Positions 28,051 through 36,435 of a stretch of DNA of 64,000 nt are shown in pieces. The DNA comes from JAJCYL01 sp963664285. GTDB lineage: Bacteria; Bacteroidota; Bacteroidia; Cytophagales; Cyclobacteriaceae. Where the stretch lies: contig CAXXNX010000055.1 in the NCBI GenBank assembly GCA_963664285.2, positions 15,607-79,606 of the forward strand, written 5' to 3'. The first letter of the stretch is position 1. Each line of letters starts with the position of its first letter. A program made the translations under genes and the position numbers. Below the pieces are notes generated by a model. It did not search any database. It was not told where the DNA came from and saw only the letters and a list, made by a program, of their open reading frames with translations.

Positions 28051-28277
28051 TCTGGCGCGATGTCGTTATTCCAAATGTCCCAAGCGATCTTCCACGAACC
28101 ATCAGGCTGCCGCCTATAGATGTGTATGTTCCCGTTTAGGATATCTCTCGCCTCCCCGGTTGCTTGGTTTGTTACCGTACCCTCAAAAACGCACCTATCA
28201 AACGCCCAATCTCCCGCTATCACGAGTTCGTTGAGCTCCATCGACTTAGTGTCCGGTCTAAGGAGTAGCAAACCCAT
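28047..28277 (-). pseudogene. SnoaL/DUF4440-like domain, C-terminal part
   Basis: 76 residues, LRPDTKSMELNELVIAGDWA ... GTVTNQATGEARDILNGNIH ... IYRRQPDGSWKIAWDIWN, the typical beta-sheet end of DUF4440/SgcJ-type NTF2-fold proteins. The N-terminal helices are missing; upstream sequence belongs to a different gene in another frame. Confidence 0.65.
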
Positions 28278-28636
28278 GCTGTGACTCCAAAGTCACTGTT
28301 GGCAGGAAACTTCTCATGCGCCGGGTAAGTTTTGCCCTTCCATTGCCTTTCTTTGACTGACTTTACAAGAAAGACTTCATACCCGACAGTGATATTAGCA
28401 TTAGAAGGGTCTATCTGCTGGAACAGTGCTACATTCTTTGAACGTTTGAGCTGCAGGTATAGATAACCATGCCGTTTGTAGCTCGTGCGTAATTTGACCA
28501 CACCGTTCAAGGAAAGTCCGCTCTTATCAGAGTTGGACTGCACTAAGCCAAAAGGGAGTTCCGGATTGTAAACGGAATTAGGCTTTTTCTGTGATGTTCG
28601 CCGTACTCGACGAAATTTGTTTAATTTTGTAGGCAT
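28220..28636 (-). pseudogene. Unrecognised basic protein, 3' end replaced
   Basis: From MPTKLNKFRRVRRTSQKKPN the frame continues GYLYLQLKRSKNVALFQQID, VGYEVFLVKSVKERQWKGKT and ANSDFGVTAWVCYS. After that it overlaps the DUF4440 fragment in a different frame, so the natural end is lost. The YEVF...FGxxAWxY pattern is familiar from Bacteroidota phage and plasmid proteins of unknown role. Confidence 0.5.
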
Positions 28637-28652
28637 TATTAATAACATTTAT

Positions 28653-28677
28653 GCCCCATCGTCATGGGGCTTTTTTT
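28653..28677 (+). terminator. Rho-independent terminator
   Basis: GCCCCAT (28653-28659) pairs with ATGGGGC (28664-28670) around CGTC and is followed by seven T. It reads on the plus strand just before the metal-handling cluster and would block transcription from upstream. Confidence 0.8.
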
Positions 28678-28788
28678 ATATCACTCTTGAATTATCAAAG
28701 ATTCTAAGTCTCGTCTTAAAAAGAATGTTCGTTTATCGAATTTTGAATACTTTAATCTCCCTTCCCTCATTAATTTGTGAAACTAATT

Positions 28789-28987
28789 ATGAAAAGGACA
28801 TCAAAATTTATCTTTGTTGCGGCCACTGCAGCTATCACTTTTGGAAGCTTGGTGGCTTGTAGGACCAAAGGACTGGGATCACTATCGTAGTTACTGCCAT
28901 GGTTGGCATCAGCATCATGACGACTATCACCATCATGATCATGATGATCAAAAGGTCCCCTCAGAAGAAGAGGGGAATTCGATATAA
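28789..28987 (+). pseudogene. Small His-rich exported protein, one frameshift
   Basis: MKRTSKFIFVAATAAITFGS LVAC-type leader is followed, after a one-base shift near 28865, by KDWDHYRSYCHGWHQHHDDY and HHHDHDDQKVPSEEEGNSI. The mature part is almost only His and Asp, which suggests periplasmic binding of copper, zinc or nickel. In the present frame the protein ends after 33 residues. It precedes an HMA-containing regulator and an HMA chaperone, consistent with a metal role. Confidence 0.6.
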
Positions 28988-29128
28988 ATAATTTCCTTGT
29001 AGACCAGACACGAAGGTGTAAGGCCTTTATTGAACCCGAATTTGTCATTGGACTTTGGATGCGTATGAAATCATAGCTACCCGGTGGGTAGCCGCGCTTC
29101 ATAAATTTAACATTATATACCATACAAA

Positions 29129-29701
29129 ATGAAAACGAACAAACTCTACATAAAGAATATGGTGTGCGACCGCTGCGTTAAGGTTGTTCGGGAGGAATTG
29201 CAAAAGCTGGGGTACGACATTAAAAGCATTGAACTTGGAAAGGTTGAACTAATCGGACCTCATCAGATAAACAAAAATGAACTCGAACACAGTTTGACCA
29301 AAGAGGGATTTGAACTCCTTGAAGACAGCAATAACAGAATGATCAATGACATCAAGAGCATCATAATAAACCTGGTGCACTACAATAAGAATAGCAACCC
29401 ACCTCAAGAGAACTTTTCACAGATATTAGCCAAGGAAATTGGGCGTGATTACTCCTATATAAGTAACCTTTTCTCTACAATTGAAGGCAGAACATTAGAA
29501 AAGTTTATCATTCAACAAAAAGTAGAGAAAGTCAAAGAACTCCTTAAATACGGGGAGATGACGATCAACGAGATTGCATTTGAATTGAATTACAGCAGCC
29601 CCCAATACCTCTCTAACCAGTTCAAGCAAATTACCGGATTTAGACCTTCGCAATTTCGTACTATGTTAGAAGCACGGAGAAGTCAAATCGACAAAGTTTA
29701 G
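29129..29701 (+). CDS. AraC-family regulator with N-terminal HMA-like metal domain
   Basis: 190 residues. Residues 1-70 resemble a heavy-metal-associated fold with the CxxC motif MVCDRC and a following helix (KVVREELQKLGYDIKSIELG). Residues ~85-185 are an AraC/XylS DNA-binding domain (GRDYSYISNLFSTIEGRTLE, GEMTINEIAFELNYSSPQYL, FRPSQFRTM). The arrangement suggests direct metal sensing coupled to transcription control. A hairpin GCTACCC/GGGTAGC (29076-29092) lies in its leader. It is followed 97 bases later by an HMA protein and preceded by a His-rich protein, so it probably controls a small copper or zinc response. Confidence 0.85.
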   Translation: MKTNKLYIKNMVCDRCVKVVREELQKLGYDIKSIELGKVELIGPHQINKNELEHSLTKEGFELLEDSNNRMINDIKSIIINLVHYNKNSNPPQENFSQILAKEIGRDYSYISNLFSTIEGRTLEKFIIQQKVEKVKELLKYGEMTINEIAFELNYSSPQYLSNQFKQITGFRPSQFRTMLEARRSQIDKV

Positions 29702-29798
29702 CACCCAAAATCTTACACTTTATTTCAATAATGCTGTAACATCCCCTGGGAGAAATAGATGCAACTTTGGGTTATTATAAACCTTAAAACAATAAATA

Positions 29799-30014
29799 AT
29801 GACACATACGTATTCAATTATCGACATGCAATGCACAGGATGTGCAGGCCATGTTAAAGACCAGTTAGAACAACATCCGGATGTTACTCTGGTTGATATA
29901 TCGCTCAAACAAAACGAAGCGGTAATCAACATGAACCAAAACATCCCGATAGCAGAGTTACAAATATACTTGGATCAAGACAGCGAATATTCCGGCAGAT
30001 ATTCCATCAGTTAG
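29799..30014 (+). CDS. HMA-domain metal chaperone
   Basis: 71 residues with the metal site MQCTGCAGHVKDQLEQ near residues 10-25 and an alternating beta-alpha-beta pattern, the size and layout of CopZ/Atx1-like chaperones that carry Cu(I) or Zn(II) to P-type ATPases or regulators. It stands in the same direction as the AraC-HMA gene. No transporter gene is next to it; the following region is degraded. Confidence 0.85.
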   Translation: MTHTYSIIDMQCTGCAGHVKDQLEQHPDVTLVDISLKQNEAVINMNQNIPIAELQIYLDQDSEYSGRYSIS

Positions 30015-30047
30015 ACAGGACAGCCAATGATGTAAACACAACTTACA

Positions 30048-30270
30048 ATGATGGTTGACGATGAGAAAAGCAGACTAGAGACTTTCAAGCCTCTGATTCT
30101 TATCTTCCTTTTCATCACGGTGTGTCCGTAATCTCTTCAATAGAAAGCGGACAAATGGACCTAATGAAATGGATGTGGAAGAAGGTGCAATGAATGATTT
30201 GGCCGGTCTTGATGATCGTCTTGCTCATGTTCGAGAAGTAGGGAAAATATTTGATCGTCCAAATTCTTAA
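30048..30270 (+). pseudogene. Degenerate small membrane protein
   Basis: MMVDDEKSRLETFKPLILIF LFITV is a charged start plus one transmembrane helix, interrupted by a stop near 30126. A shifted frame continues VSVISSIESGQMDLMKWMWK and a third reads MIWPVLMIVLLMFEK. The pieces resemble small two-helix membrane proteins often found with heavy-metal genes, but several indels make this a tentative reading. Confidence 0.4.
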
Positions 30271-30276
30271 AGATTC

Positions 30277-30396
30277 ATGGAAGCTTACATTTTTTACATT
30301 CGGGTTGGCTTCACTTTTGGGATAGCAGGTTATTTGATCGGATTATATAGATTCCATTTATTCAGAAAAAGAATTAGGAAAGCAATTTATGATTGA
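30277..30396 (+). CDS. 39-residue single-helix membrane protein
   Basis: MEAYIFYIRVGFTFGIAGYL IGLYRFHLFRKRIRKAIYD has one transmembrane helix and a basic cytoplasmic tail, with ATG and stop in place. It follows the metal cluster in the same direction. Coding status is uncertain because of its size. Confidence 0.35.
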   Translation: MEAYIFYIRVGFTFGIAGYLIGLYRFHLFRKRIRKAIYD

Positions 30397-30496
30397 TCCA
30401 AATCCTCGATGAGAAGTAGAAATAGCCATTTTTTACTGTTAAAAACTGCCACTTACTGCTACTTATCACTACTTACAGACAGATGAGATACATTAC

Positions 30497-30540
30497 TTAT
30501 ACAAATATGAAACTTATGTATTAATTTCACGTTTGTATAA
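30497..30540. promoter_or_regulatory. Inverted repeat upstream of the PadR gene (operator candidate)
   Basis: TTATACAAAT (30497-30506) and GTTTGTATAA (30531-30540) form a near-perfect 10 bp inverted repeat ending 15 bases before the PadR start codon. A second pair ATACAT/ATGTAT-like lies inside. PadR regulators usually bind such sites and repress their own gene. Confidence 0.5.
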
Positions 30541-30555
30541 CAAATCATTTGCAAA

Positions 30556-30894
30556 ATGAAGGGAACTCATTTAGGAGAATTTGAAGAATTAGTTTTATTA
30601 ACTGTTGGGTCACTCTACAAAGAGGCCTACGGTGTTGTCATTATGGATGAAATAACAGGCCAGACCAATCGCAAGGTCAATATCAGCGCAGTACATGCAG
30701 TATTGCAAAGACTGGAGAAAAAGGGATTGGTTAAATCATCTATGGGAGGAGCAACCAATGAGCGGGGTGGAAGGCGTAAACGCTATTTCACCCTCACCCA
30801 GGCTGGTAAGAGAGTATTGGATGAATCCATGGCGCTCCGTATGCAACTCTATGAAAGCATACCCAACCTTGGTTTCAACTTCTCATCCCTATGA
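30556..30894 (+). CDS. PadR-family transcriptional regulator
   Basis: 112 residues. The winged-helix core (GEFEELVLLTVGSLYKEAYG, NISAVHAVLQRLEKKGLVKS, GGRRKRYFTLTQAGKRVLDE) matches PadR. Length is that of the short PadR type. In Bacteroidota such genes normally precede a permease or membrane protein gene; here the next intact neighbour is missing and a transposase/oxidase chimera follows, so the regulated partner was probably lost. Confidence 0.88.
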   Translation: MKGTHLGEFEELVLLTVGSLYKEAYGVVIMDEITGQTNRKVNISAVHAVLQRLEKKGLVKSSMGGATNERGGRRKRYFTLTQAGKRVLDESMALRMQLYESIPNLGFNFSSL

Positions 30895-30965
30895 ATTATA
30901 TAATACTCCCCTAAATTAGGACCACTCACTAAGGAATATGTAACAATTAACTTAGTTGAGGGAAA

Positions 30966-31511
30966 ATGAGAAAAACAAGAAGAAAATTCACCAGCGAATT
31001 CAAGACAAAGGTTTCCATTGAAGCAATTCGAGAGCGTTATGCTTTATCGGAACTGGCGGAGAAATTTGAAATCCATCCCACTCAGATAGCTAAATGGAAA
31101 AGAGAGTTTTTAGATAATGCTACGGCTGCTTTTGAAAGCCAGGGAAACGGATTGATAAGTCAGAAGAAGACATGGATAAACTCTACCAGCATAGATATGG
31201 ACATGGATGAGCGATTAATACACCCCATAGAGATTAAACGAGCCAGGGATTTTGCAGAGCAGAGATTTCCCGGATTGAAAAACCAACCCATCACAGAAGG
31301 CCGGGTTTGCCAGTTAACTTTTAGCACGGATGAGCATTTTATTGTTGACAAACATCCTGATAGCAAAAATGTATGGTTTGCCTGTGCTGGTTCCGGTCAT
31401 GCTTTCAAACACGGACCGGCATTTGGTGAATACATGGCCAACCGGGTTCTAAAGAAGGAACGGATTCAGGAATATGACGATGCTTTCAAATTAAAAGGGC
31501 GCATTTTTTGA
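30966..31511 (+). pseudogene. Chimeric ORF: IS3 OrfA start joined to a FAD oxidase tail
   Basis: Residues 1-58 are an IS3-type OrfA (RRKFTSEFKTKVSIEAIRER, LAEKFEIHPTQIAKWKREFL). OrfA would continue SEEDMDKLYQ in the next frame, so a frameshift lies near 31150. From about 31186 the frame encodes the C-terminal part of a DAO/sarcosine-oxidase-like flavoprotein (GRVCQLTFSTDEHFIVDKHP, VWFACAGSGHAFKHGPAFGE). The ORF is open by chance and unlikely to give a working enzyme. Confidence 0.75.
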
Positions 31512-31605
31512 GTTCGAATATTGGCAGATTTAATTTAAGGAGGATGGAAACCTTTTGACATTAAGAGTGTCCTTAAGGTGTGTTTCAAAAAGATTAACTC
31601 TAATA

Positions 31606-32442
31606 ATGAAAAGGACAACTTTATTTGCAACCGCATTTTTATCCATCCAGTTTGTATTTGCCCAGAAAATCGATAGCCTACAAGTTGAAGAACCACAGCT
31701 TGAATCAATTGAATCTGATGTGCTCCCTCTAGATAGTCTTACTGCAATTGAAATAGCCGGGGAATTTGCTACCGCTCTCGACACCATCTATATCAGGGAG
31801 GTAGTGTATGACACGGTTTATATGAGTTCTCCAAGTGAAAATGTTGAGATCCAGGCTGAAAATGTGGATATTCACAGCCATTACAAACCCAGGAAAGAGC
31901 CGGAAATTAAAACACTAGCGGGCAGCTTAGGACACAGTGGTGGTTTTGGGGCGCTTTCTTTCAGATCGTCGAAGTTTCGAGGTGAAACTGTTGTGATGGC
32001 TGGTCTTCGTGGTGGATGGATCATTAACCGCTCGCTTGCGATAGGTCTTGAAGGTCATGGGCTTATTCCTACGGCAAAATACCAGGGTCTTTCACAATTT
32101 GATGCTGTCCTCATTGGAGGATATGGAGGCATGTTCCTGGAGCCAATATTCTTCTCCAACAATGTCGTCCACATAACGTTCCCGGTTTCGGCAGGGTCCG
32201 GCTGGATAGGTTATCACGAGGATTTTGATGAAGGTCAGTTCGAAAACCCGGAGCTTATCGAAGGAGATGTGTTTTGGTATGTAGAACCCGGAGCAAATGT
32301 GGAATTAAACCTTGCACGTAATTTCAGGTTAGTGCTTGGTATTAGTAAACGGTTTACCCAGAATCTTCAACTTGTTGACACCAGTAGCGATGATTTTGAC
32401 AAAATCAATTACTACCTGACTTTGAAAATCGGGTCATTCTAG
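31606..32442 (+). CDS. Exported, outer-membrane-barrel-type protein of unknown role
   Basis: 278 residues from ATG 31606, which gives a clean signal peptide (LFATAFLSIQFVFAQ). An acidic, low-complexity stretch follows, then a glycine- and aromatic-rich C-terminal half with alternating strands (GGWIINRSLAIGLEGHGLIP, DVFWYVEPGANVELNLARNF, YYLTLKIGSF), typical of an 8-strand barrel. An in-frame start further upstream (31555) is unlikely because it precedes the leader. Confidence 0.65.
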   Translation: MKRTTLFATAFLSIQFVFAQKIDSLQVEEPQLESIESDVLPLDSLTAIEIAGEFATALDTIYIREVVYDTVYMSSPSENVEIQAENVDIHSHYKPRKEPEIKTLAGSLGHSGGFGALSFRSSKFRGETVVMAGLRGGWIINRSLAIGLEGHGLIPTAKYQGLSQFDAVLIGGYGGMFLEPIFFSNNVVHITFPVSAGSGWIGYHEDFDEGQFENPELIEGDVFWYVEPGANVELNLARNFRLVLGISKRFTQNLQLVDTSSDDFDKINYYLTLKIGSF

Positions 32443-32482
32443 ACTATTCGATGTTGGCCTAAAATTTTTCACTGAATTCTTC

Positions 32483-32490
32483 TAAATTTG
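32483..32490 (+). promoter_or_regulatory. Bacteroidota-type -7 element (TAAATTTG)
   Basis: TAAATTTG matches the TAnnTTTG consensus and lies 29 bases before the ATG of the Lys-rich protein gene. No well-spaced -33 element is obvious. Confidence 0.4.
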
Positions 32491-32518
32491 CGGCTTCATT
32501 TTTAACGAAGCAGAGAAA

Positions 32519-32902
32519 ATGGCTGTTACCCGATTAAATAGGAAAGCAAGAAGAAACAAACTGGTTTCCACAGTTAGGAAAGCTAAATTAAAGCAGTTAA
32601 CTGCTACTCCGGTTTTGAAGAACGTAGATGTTAAAAAAATAAAAGAGGAGTTCAAATCAAAACCAGTTAAGGCAGCAAAAAAAGAAGCTCAAAAAGAGGA
32701 TGTAGCACTCAAAGTGGAAGAACCGGTAAAGGTCGAAGCTGCAGTTGAGGAAACAAAAGCTGAAACTAAAGTACCAACTAAAAAAGAGAAAGCTCCTGTA
32801 AAGAAACCTGCCCCCATAAAAGCAGCATCAAAGTCTGAATCACTGAAGGAGAAACCCGCTGCAAAGAAAGCTACACCCAAAAAGGAAAGTAAAAAAGATT
32901 AA
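32519..32902 (+). CDS. Lys/Ala/Pro-rich basic protein, histone H1-like
   Basis: 127 residues with a conserved basic head (MAVTRLNRKARRNKLVSTVR) and a low-complexity tail of Lys, Ala, Pro, Glu and Val. The tail resembles nucleic-acid-binding H1-like or ribosome-associated proteins of Bacteroidota. It lies 74 bases before the SpoU methyltransferase gene in the same direction. Function is inferred from composition only. Confidence 0.65.
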   Translation: MAVTRLNRKARRNKLVSTVRKAKLKQLTATPVLKNVDVKKIKEEFKSKPVKAAKKEAQKEDVALKVEEPVKVEAAVEETKAETKVPTKKEKAPVKKPAPIKAASKSESLKEKPAAKKATPKKESKKD

Positions 32903-32976
32903 ATTCTTTAAAACAGATTAGAGAGCAGGGTCAGCCGGTCATGCTCTTTTTGTCGTTTCTCGTTTAGCTTTAGGTT

Positions 32977-33765
32977 ATGATCACCAGCACCTCAAATCCA
33001 CGAGTCAAGGCGCTTAAGTTGCTACAGAAAGCGAAGGAGCGAAGGACTCAGCAAGTTTTTGTCATAGAAGGTCTTAAAGAGGTTGAAAAAGTAGTTCTTG
33101 CTAATTACCAACTGGAATCGGCGCTTTACTGCCCGGAAATTATCTCTAAGGACAGGGTAGAAAACTTACTCGGATATTCTGACCTGAATGATCTAATTGA
33201 TCCAATAAGCCTAAAAATCTATAATCACTTGTCATATAGGGAAAACAGCGGGGGCATCCTGGTTTGTGTCAAAACTAAGAAAAGAGATCTTGATGATTTA
33301 CAGCTCTCACAGCAGCCTCTTTTGCTTGTTCTGGAATCGATAGAAAAACCAGGAAACCTGGGGGCCTTACTACGTACGGCTGATGCGGCCGGAGTTGACG
33401 CCGTTATAGTGTGTGACCAACAGACTGATATCTACAATCCCAACGTGATTCGATCTAGCATCGGCTGTGTTTTTACGGTTCCATTGGTGCTATCTGATAC
33501 TTCTACGACTATCAATTGGATGAAGGTGAATGGTATAAAAATCTTTTGTGCTGCCTTGACTGCGTCAAAACTTCACTATCAAGTTGACTATACAGTTCCC
33601 AGTGCAATAGTCATGGGAACGGAAGCGACCGGCCTTACCAATGAATGGCTCAGCCAGAGTGATCAGAATGTCATAATCCCCATGCATGGGACAGTTGATT
33701 CCATGAATGTATCGACATCAGCAGCGGTGATAATTTTTGAGGCTATTCGACAACGTTCTATTTAA
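32977..33765 (+). CDS. TrmH/SpoU-family RNA 2'-O-methyltransferase
   Basis: 262 residues. The N-terminal substrate-binding domain (ALKLLQKAKERRTQQVFVIE) is followed by the SPOUT domain with the three family motifs: EKPGNLGALLRTADAAG, VMGTEATGL and IPMHGTVDSMNVSTSAAV. It should use S-adenosylmethionine to methylate a ribose in rRNA or tRNA; the closest fit is the RlmB/TsnR-like branch. Complete and probably functional. Confidence 0.9.
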   Translation: MITSTSNPRVKALKLLQKAKERRTQQVFVIEGLKEVEKVVLANYQLESALYCPEIISKDRVENLLGYSDLNDLIDPISLKIYNHLSYRENSGGILVCVKTKKRDLDDLQLSQQPLLLVLESIEKPGNLGALLRTADAAGVDAVIVCDQQTDIYNPNVIRSSIGCVFTVPLVLSDTSTTINWMKVNGIKIFCAALTASKLHYQVDYTVPSAIVMGTEATGLTNEWLSQSDQNVIIPMHGTVDSMNVSTSAAVIIFEAIRQRSI

Positions 33766-33825
33766 TTTAACCTAACCTAAACTCGGGATAAGAAAACACA
33801 AAAAACCTCTTGACCGTCACTCAGA

Positions 33826-33902
33826 GCAATTTTTGAGAGGATGTGTGATGGAAAATTGCGTGAGAGTCCCCCAATTAGGAGATTCCTACTGCTTCCTCAC
33901 GC
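33826..33902 (-). ncRNA. Candidate seekRNA/bridge RNA of the IS1111-like element
   Basis: Two adjacent stem-loops lie just downstream of the transposase stop (33939). GCAATTTT (33826-33833) pairs with AAAATTGC (33852-33859) around 18 bases. GTGAG (33860-33864) pairs with CTCAC (33896-33900) around 31 bases that contain AGGA/TCCT. IS1111-group elements carry their guide RNA on this side of the gene. Structure and position only; no expression evidence. Confidence 0.4.
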
Positions 33903-33938
33903 ACAAATCAACCTTGAAGCCTACCGATGACGTATTTT

Positions 33939-35261
33939 TCAAACTACTTGATTTACAGTGAGTTGATAGCCCATGTCTTTAGCAGTTTTTACTAGCCATC
34001 TTTCACGTTGCATATTGACTCGAGCTTCATAGTCTTTTATTCCCCTTTCAGTATAATCCAGACCTTTGACCATTAACCTCCAGTAAAGTGTGGCCAGTTT
34101 TCTGGCCGTTGCCTTCACTGCTATACCAGGACCTCTTTTGGCTTTCAACTTTCTACCGAAAGCCCCAATAGCTATTTTTTTGCTTTCAATTAGACTCTGT
34201 GAGATTTGCCTGAATATTTGTCCTGCTTTTGGCCTGTACTTTTTATTCCTTGTCTTTTTCAGTTTGCCAGACTGATGTTGGCCTGGGGCAAGGCCCAACC
34301 ATGAAGTAAAATGCTTTTCTGTAGGCCATTTGTTAAGATCATTTCCGGTTTCTGAGTAGAGTTGTAGCCACGTATAATCAGTAATGCCCGGCAAGTCTGT
34401 GGCATCTTTACCGGTAAATATCTTGAGCAGGTGTCCACCTAAGTGATCTACCTGTGGCTTGTTGTGCCTTACCGGCTTGCGTCCTTTGACAGATTCTATC
34501 TCCTTTTTGGCAATATCGTCCTGATCATAAAGATTTACCCTCTCCATGGCCTGTTGGATTTTTTTATCACATTCCCTGATCTGTTGCTGGTAAAACAGAT
34601 AGCCCTGATAGGCCTGCTGTAGAGCAAACAATCCTGCTTCTGTGTAATGCCCTTCCATAGCTTTCAATACCAAGTGGGCTTTTTTCTCTTTGATGCTTTT
34701 ATGACAAAGGCCCAAAAGTACCTGAGGATTCCACTCACCGTCCAGGATAGCCTTTACAATGGCCATACCACTTGACCCATGGACCTGGCTCAATACCTCT
34801 TTAAGTCGGATGTTCATCTCGGTCAGGGCTTTTTGCATATGGTTTATATGCATGGCCGCTGTTCTGATATGGTCTTCACGTATCCGTTGATAAGCCCTGA
34901 TTTCTTTGACTTGATCATTAGGAACAAAGCAACGGTTGAGCAACCCATAACTATGAAGTTGCTGTATCCACTGGCAATCTTTAACATCGGTCTTGCGGCC
35001 GGGCACTTGTTTTGTTTGCCTGCCATCGACCAACCATACATCAAGCCCGGCATTTTCAAGCATCTCATATAGGATTACCCAATAAACTCCGGTAGCCTCC
35101 ATAGCCACGGTTTGAACCCCTTTTGATAGTAGATAGTTTGTCGCTTGGCGAAAGTCTTCCGTGAATGTTTCAAAAGACCTGACGGGTTCTTGTTCAACTG
35201 ATAGAAAGATATTTTTCGCCCCAATATCTATCCCAGCTGCATTTACTCTTAGTTTTTCCAT
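33939..35261 (-). CDS. IS1111-like (IS110-family) DEDD transposase, intact
   Basis: 440 residues. N-terminal RuvC-like domain with AAGIDIGAKNIFLSV (Asp), VAMEATGVYW (Glu) and PGRKTDVKDCQWIQQ (Asp, Asp), then a coiled linker and the transposase-20 domain (FTGKDATDLPGITDYTW, FTSWLGLAPGQHQSGKLKK), which supplies the serine nucleophile region. It is full length. It differs clearly from the transposase at 9091. About 150 non-coding bases lie on each side; exact element ends could not be fixed by eye. Confidence 0.9.
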   Translation of the reverse strand: MEKLRVNAAGIDIGAKNIFLSVEQEPVRSFETFTEDFRQATNYLLSKGVQTVAMEATGVYWVILYEMLENAGLDVWLVDGRQTKQVPGRKTDVKDCQWIQQLHSYGLLNRCFVPNDQVKEIRAYQRIREDHIRTAAMHINHMQKALTEMNIRLKEVLSQVHGSSGMAIVKAILDGEWNPQVLLGLCHKSIKEKKAHLVLKAMEGHYTEAGLFALQQAYQGYLFYQQQIRECDKKIQQAMERVNLYDQDDIAKKEIESVKGRKPVRHNKPQVDHLGGHLLKIFTGKDATDLPGITDYTWLQLYSETGNDLNKWPTEKHFTSWLGLAPGQHQSGKLKKTRNKKYRPKAGQIFRQISQSLIESKKIAIGAFGRKLKAKRGPGIAVKATARKLATLYWRLMVKGLDYTERGIKDYEARVNMQRERWLVKTAKDMGYQLTVNQVV

Positions 35262-36435
35262 CGTGTAGAATGTTTACTGATAATTAAACCCATACAGGAA
35301 AGAACTATGTGACACGAAAGACTACCGAACGGACATTTCCTTAAATCCAGGAAAGTACCATAATTTGTGACTCCATTCTCTCCAACCAGACTCTGAGACA
35401 GGCATTAAGCACTAATCGAATTTCGGCCAAGTTGTACAGGGTATCTAAGTTACACTCGTCATCTCATTTTGTGTGTTTGGGTTTCCCAAAAATTAAGCCT
35501 CTGAATGACGGTTTTTTGGTTGTTTTCTTATTTGGCTTATCCCGACTCAGGTTATTTAGGTTTTTTCCACCTGCTTATGTCAAAGCGCTTCCCGAAGAAT
35601 ATGCGTAAATTATTGACACTGTGTTCCAACCAGGCATTGTCCTCTTCACCTCCCCCGGAAGAATCAGCCACGGTTGTTATACCAAAGAAAGTTTTATCTG
35701 AGTTGTAACCCAATGCTGTTCTGGCGGTTACTTTTCCGGAAACAAGTGCCTCCCTCCTTTTTTGATTGTTCTCAGAATCTTTTGATGATCTGAACTCCGG
35801 CCCAAGGCCTATGGCTAGTGTTAACGAAAAGAAAAACTTCTTGCCTATCACGAAAGTATGCGCATATCCACCGGCAACGCCAAACTGTACAAATTTGGTC
35901 GCCCTAAAATCAATGTCCGGATTGAATGTGGTTAAGAGTTCGGTTGGGACAATTGAAGAATCTGCATCAACTGTAAAATATGAGAAATAGGGACCGGCCA
36001 ACCACGATCCGGCGCTTTTTTTCTGACGTTCATTAAAAATGAAGGTCGACCGGTAAGAAAACTTATCATTTTTGAAAATATAAAAAGCGTTGGCGCCAAT
36101 AGTACTAGTTTTAAGATCAGGCCTTTGCGGGTTGGGCAAATCACTGGTCCAATTGGGAAGGTAGATAGTTGGATTGTTCACATAATATCCTTCATATAAT
36201 TGGAGGTTAAAATTGAAAGCAAATTTTCTGAGGTAAATATTGGATTGAATGTCCAAACGTGTGGTCTCTCCAAACTGGTCGTCATCATTATTTACAAAAG
36301 GAAAATTGAAAGCCAGGTCCAAACCCAACCATTTAAAGTTAAAACCGACCCCTATGTTGAATTTGTCGTTGGGCTTATAACTAATACTTTCATTCGTGAA
36401 ATCATCTATATGTTTGATTTCATTACTTTTAGTAA

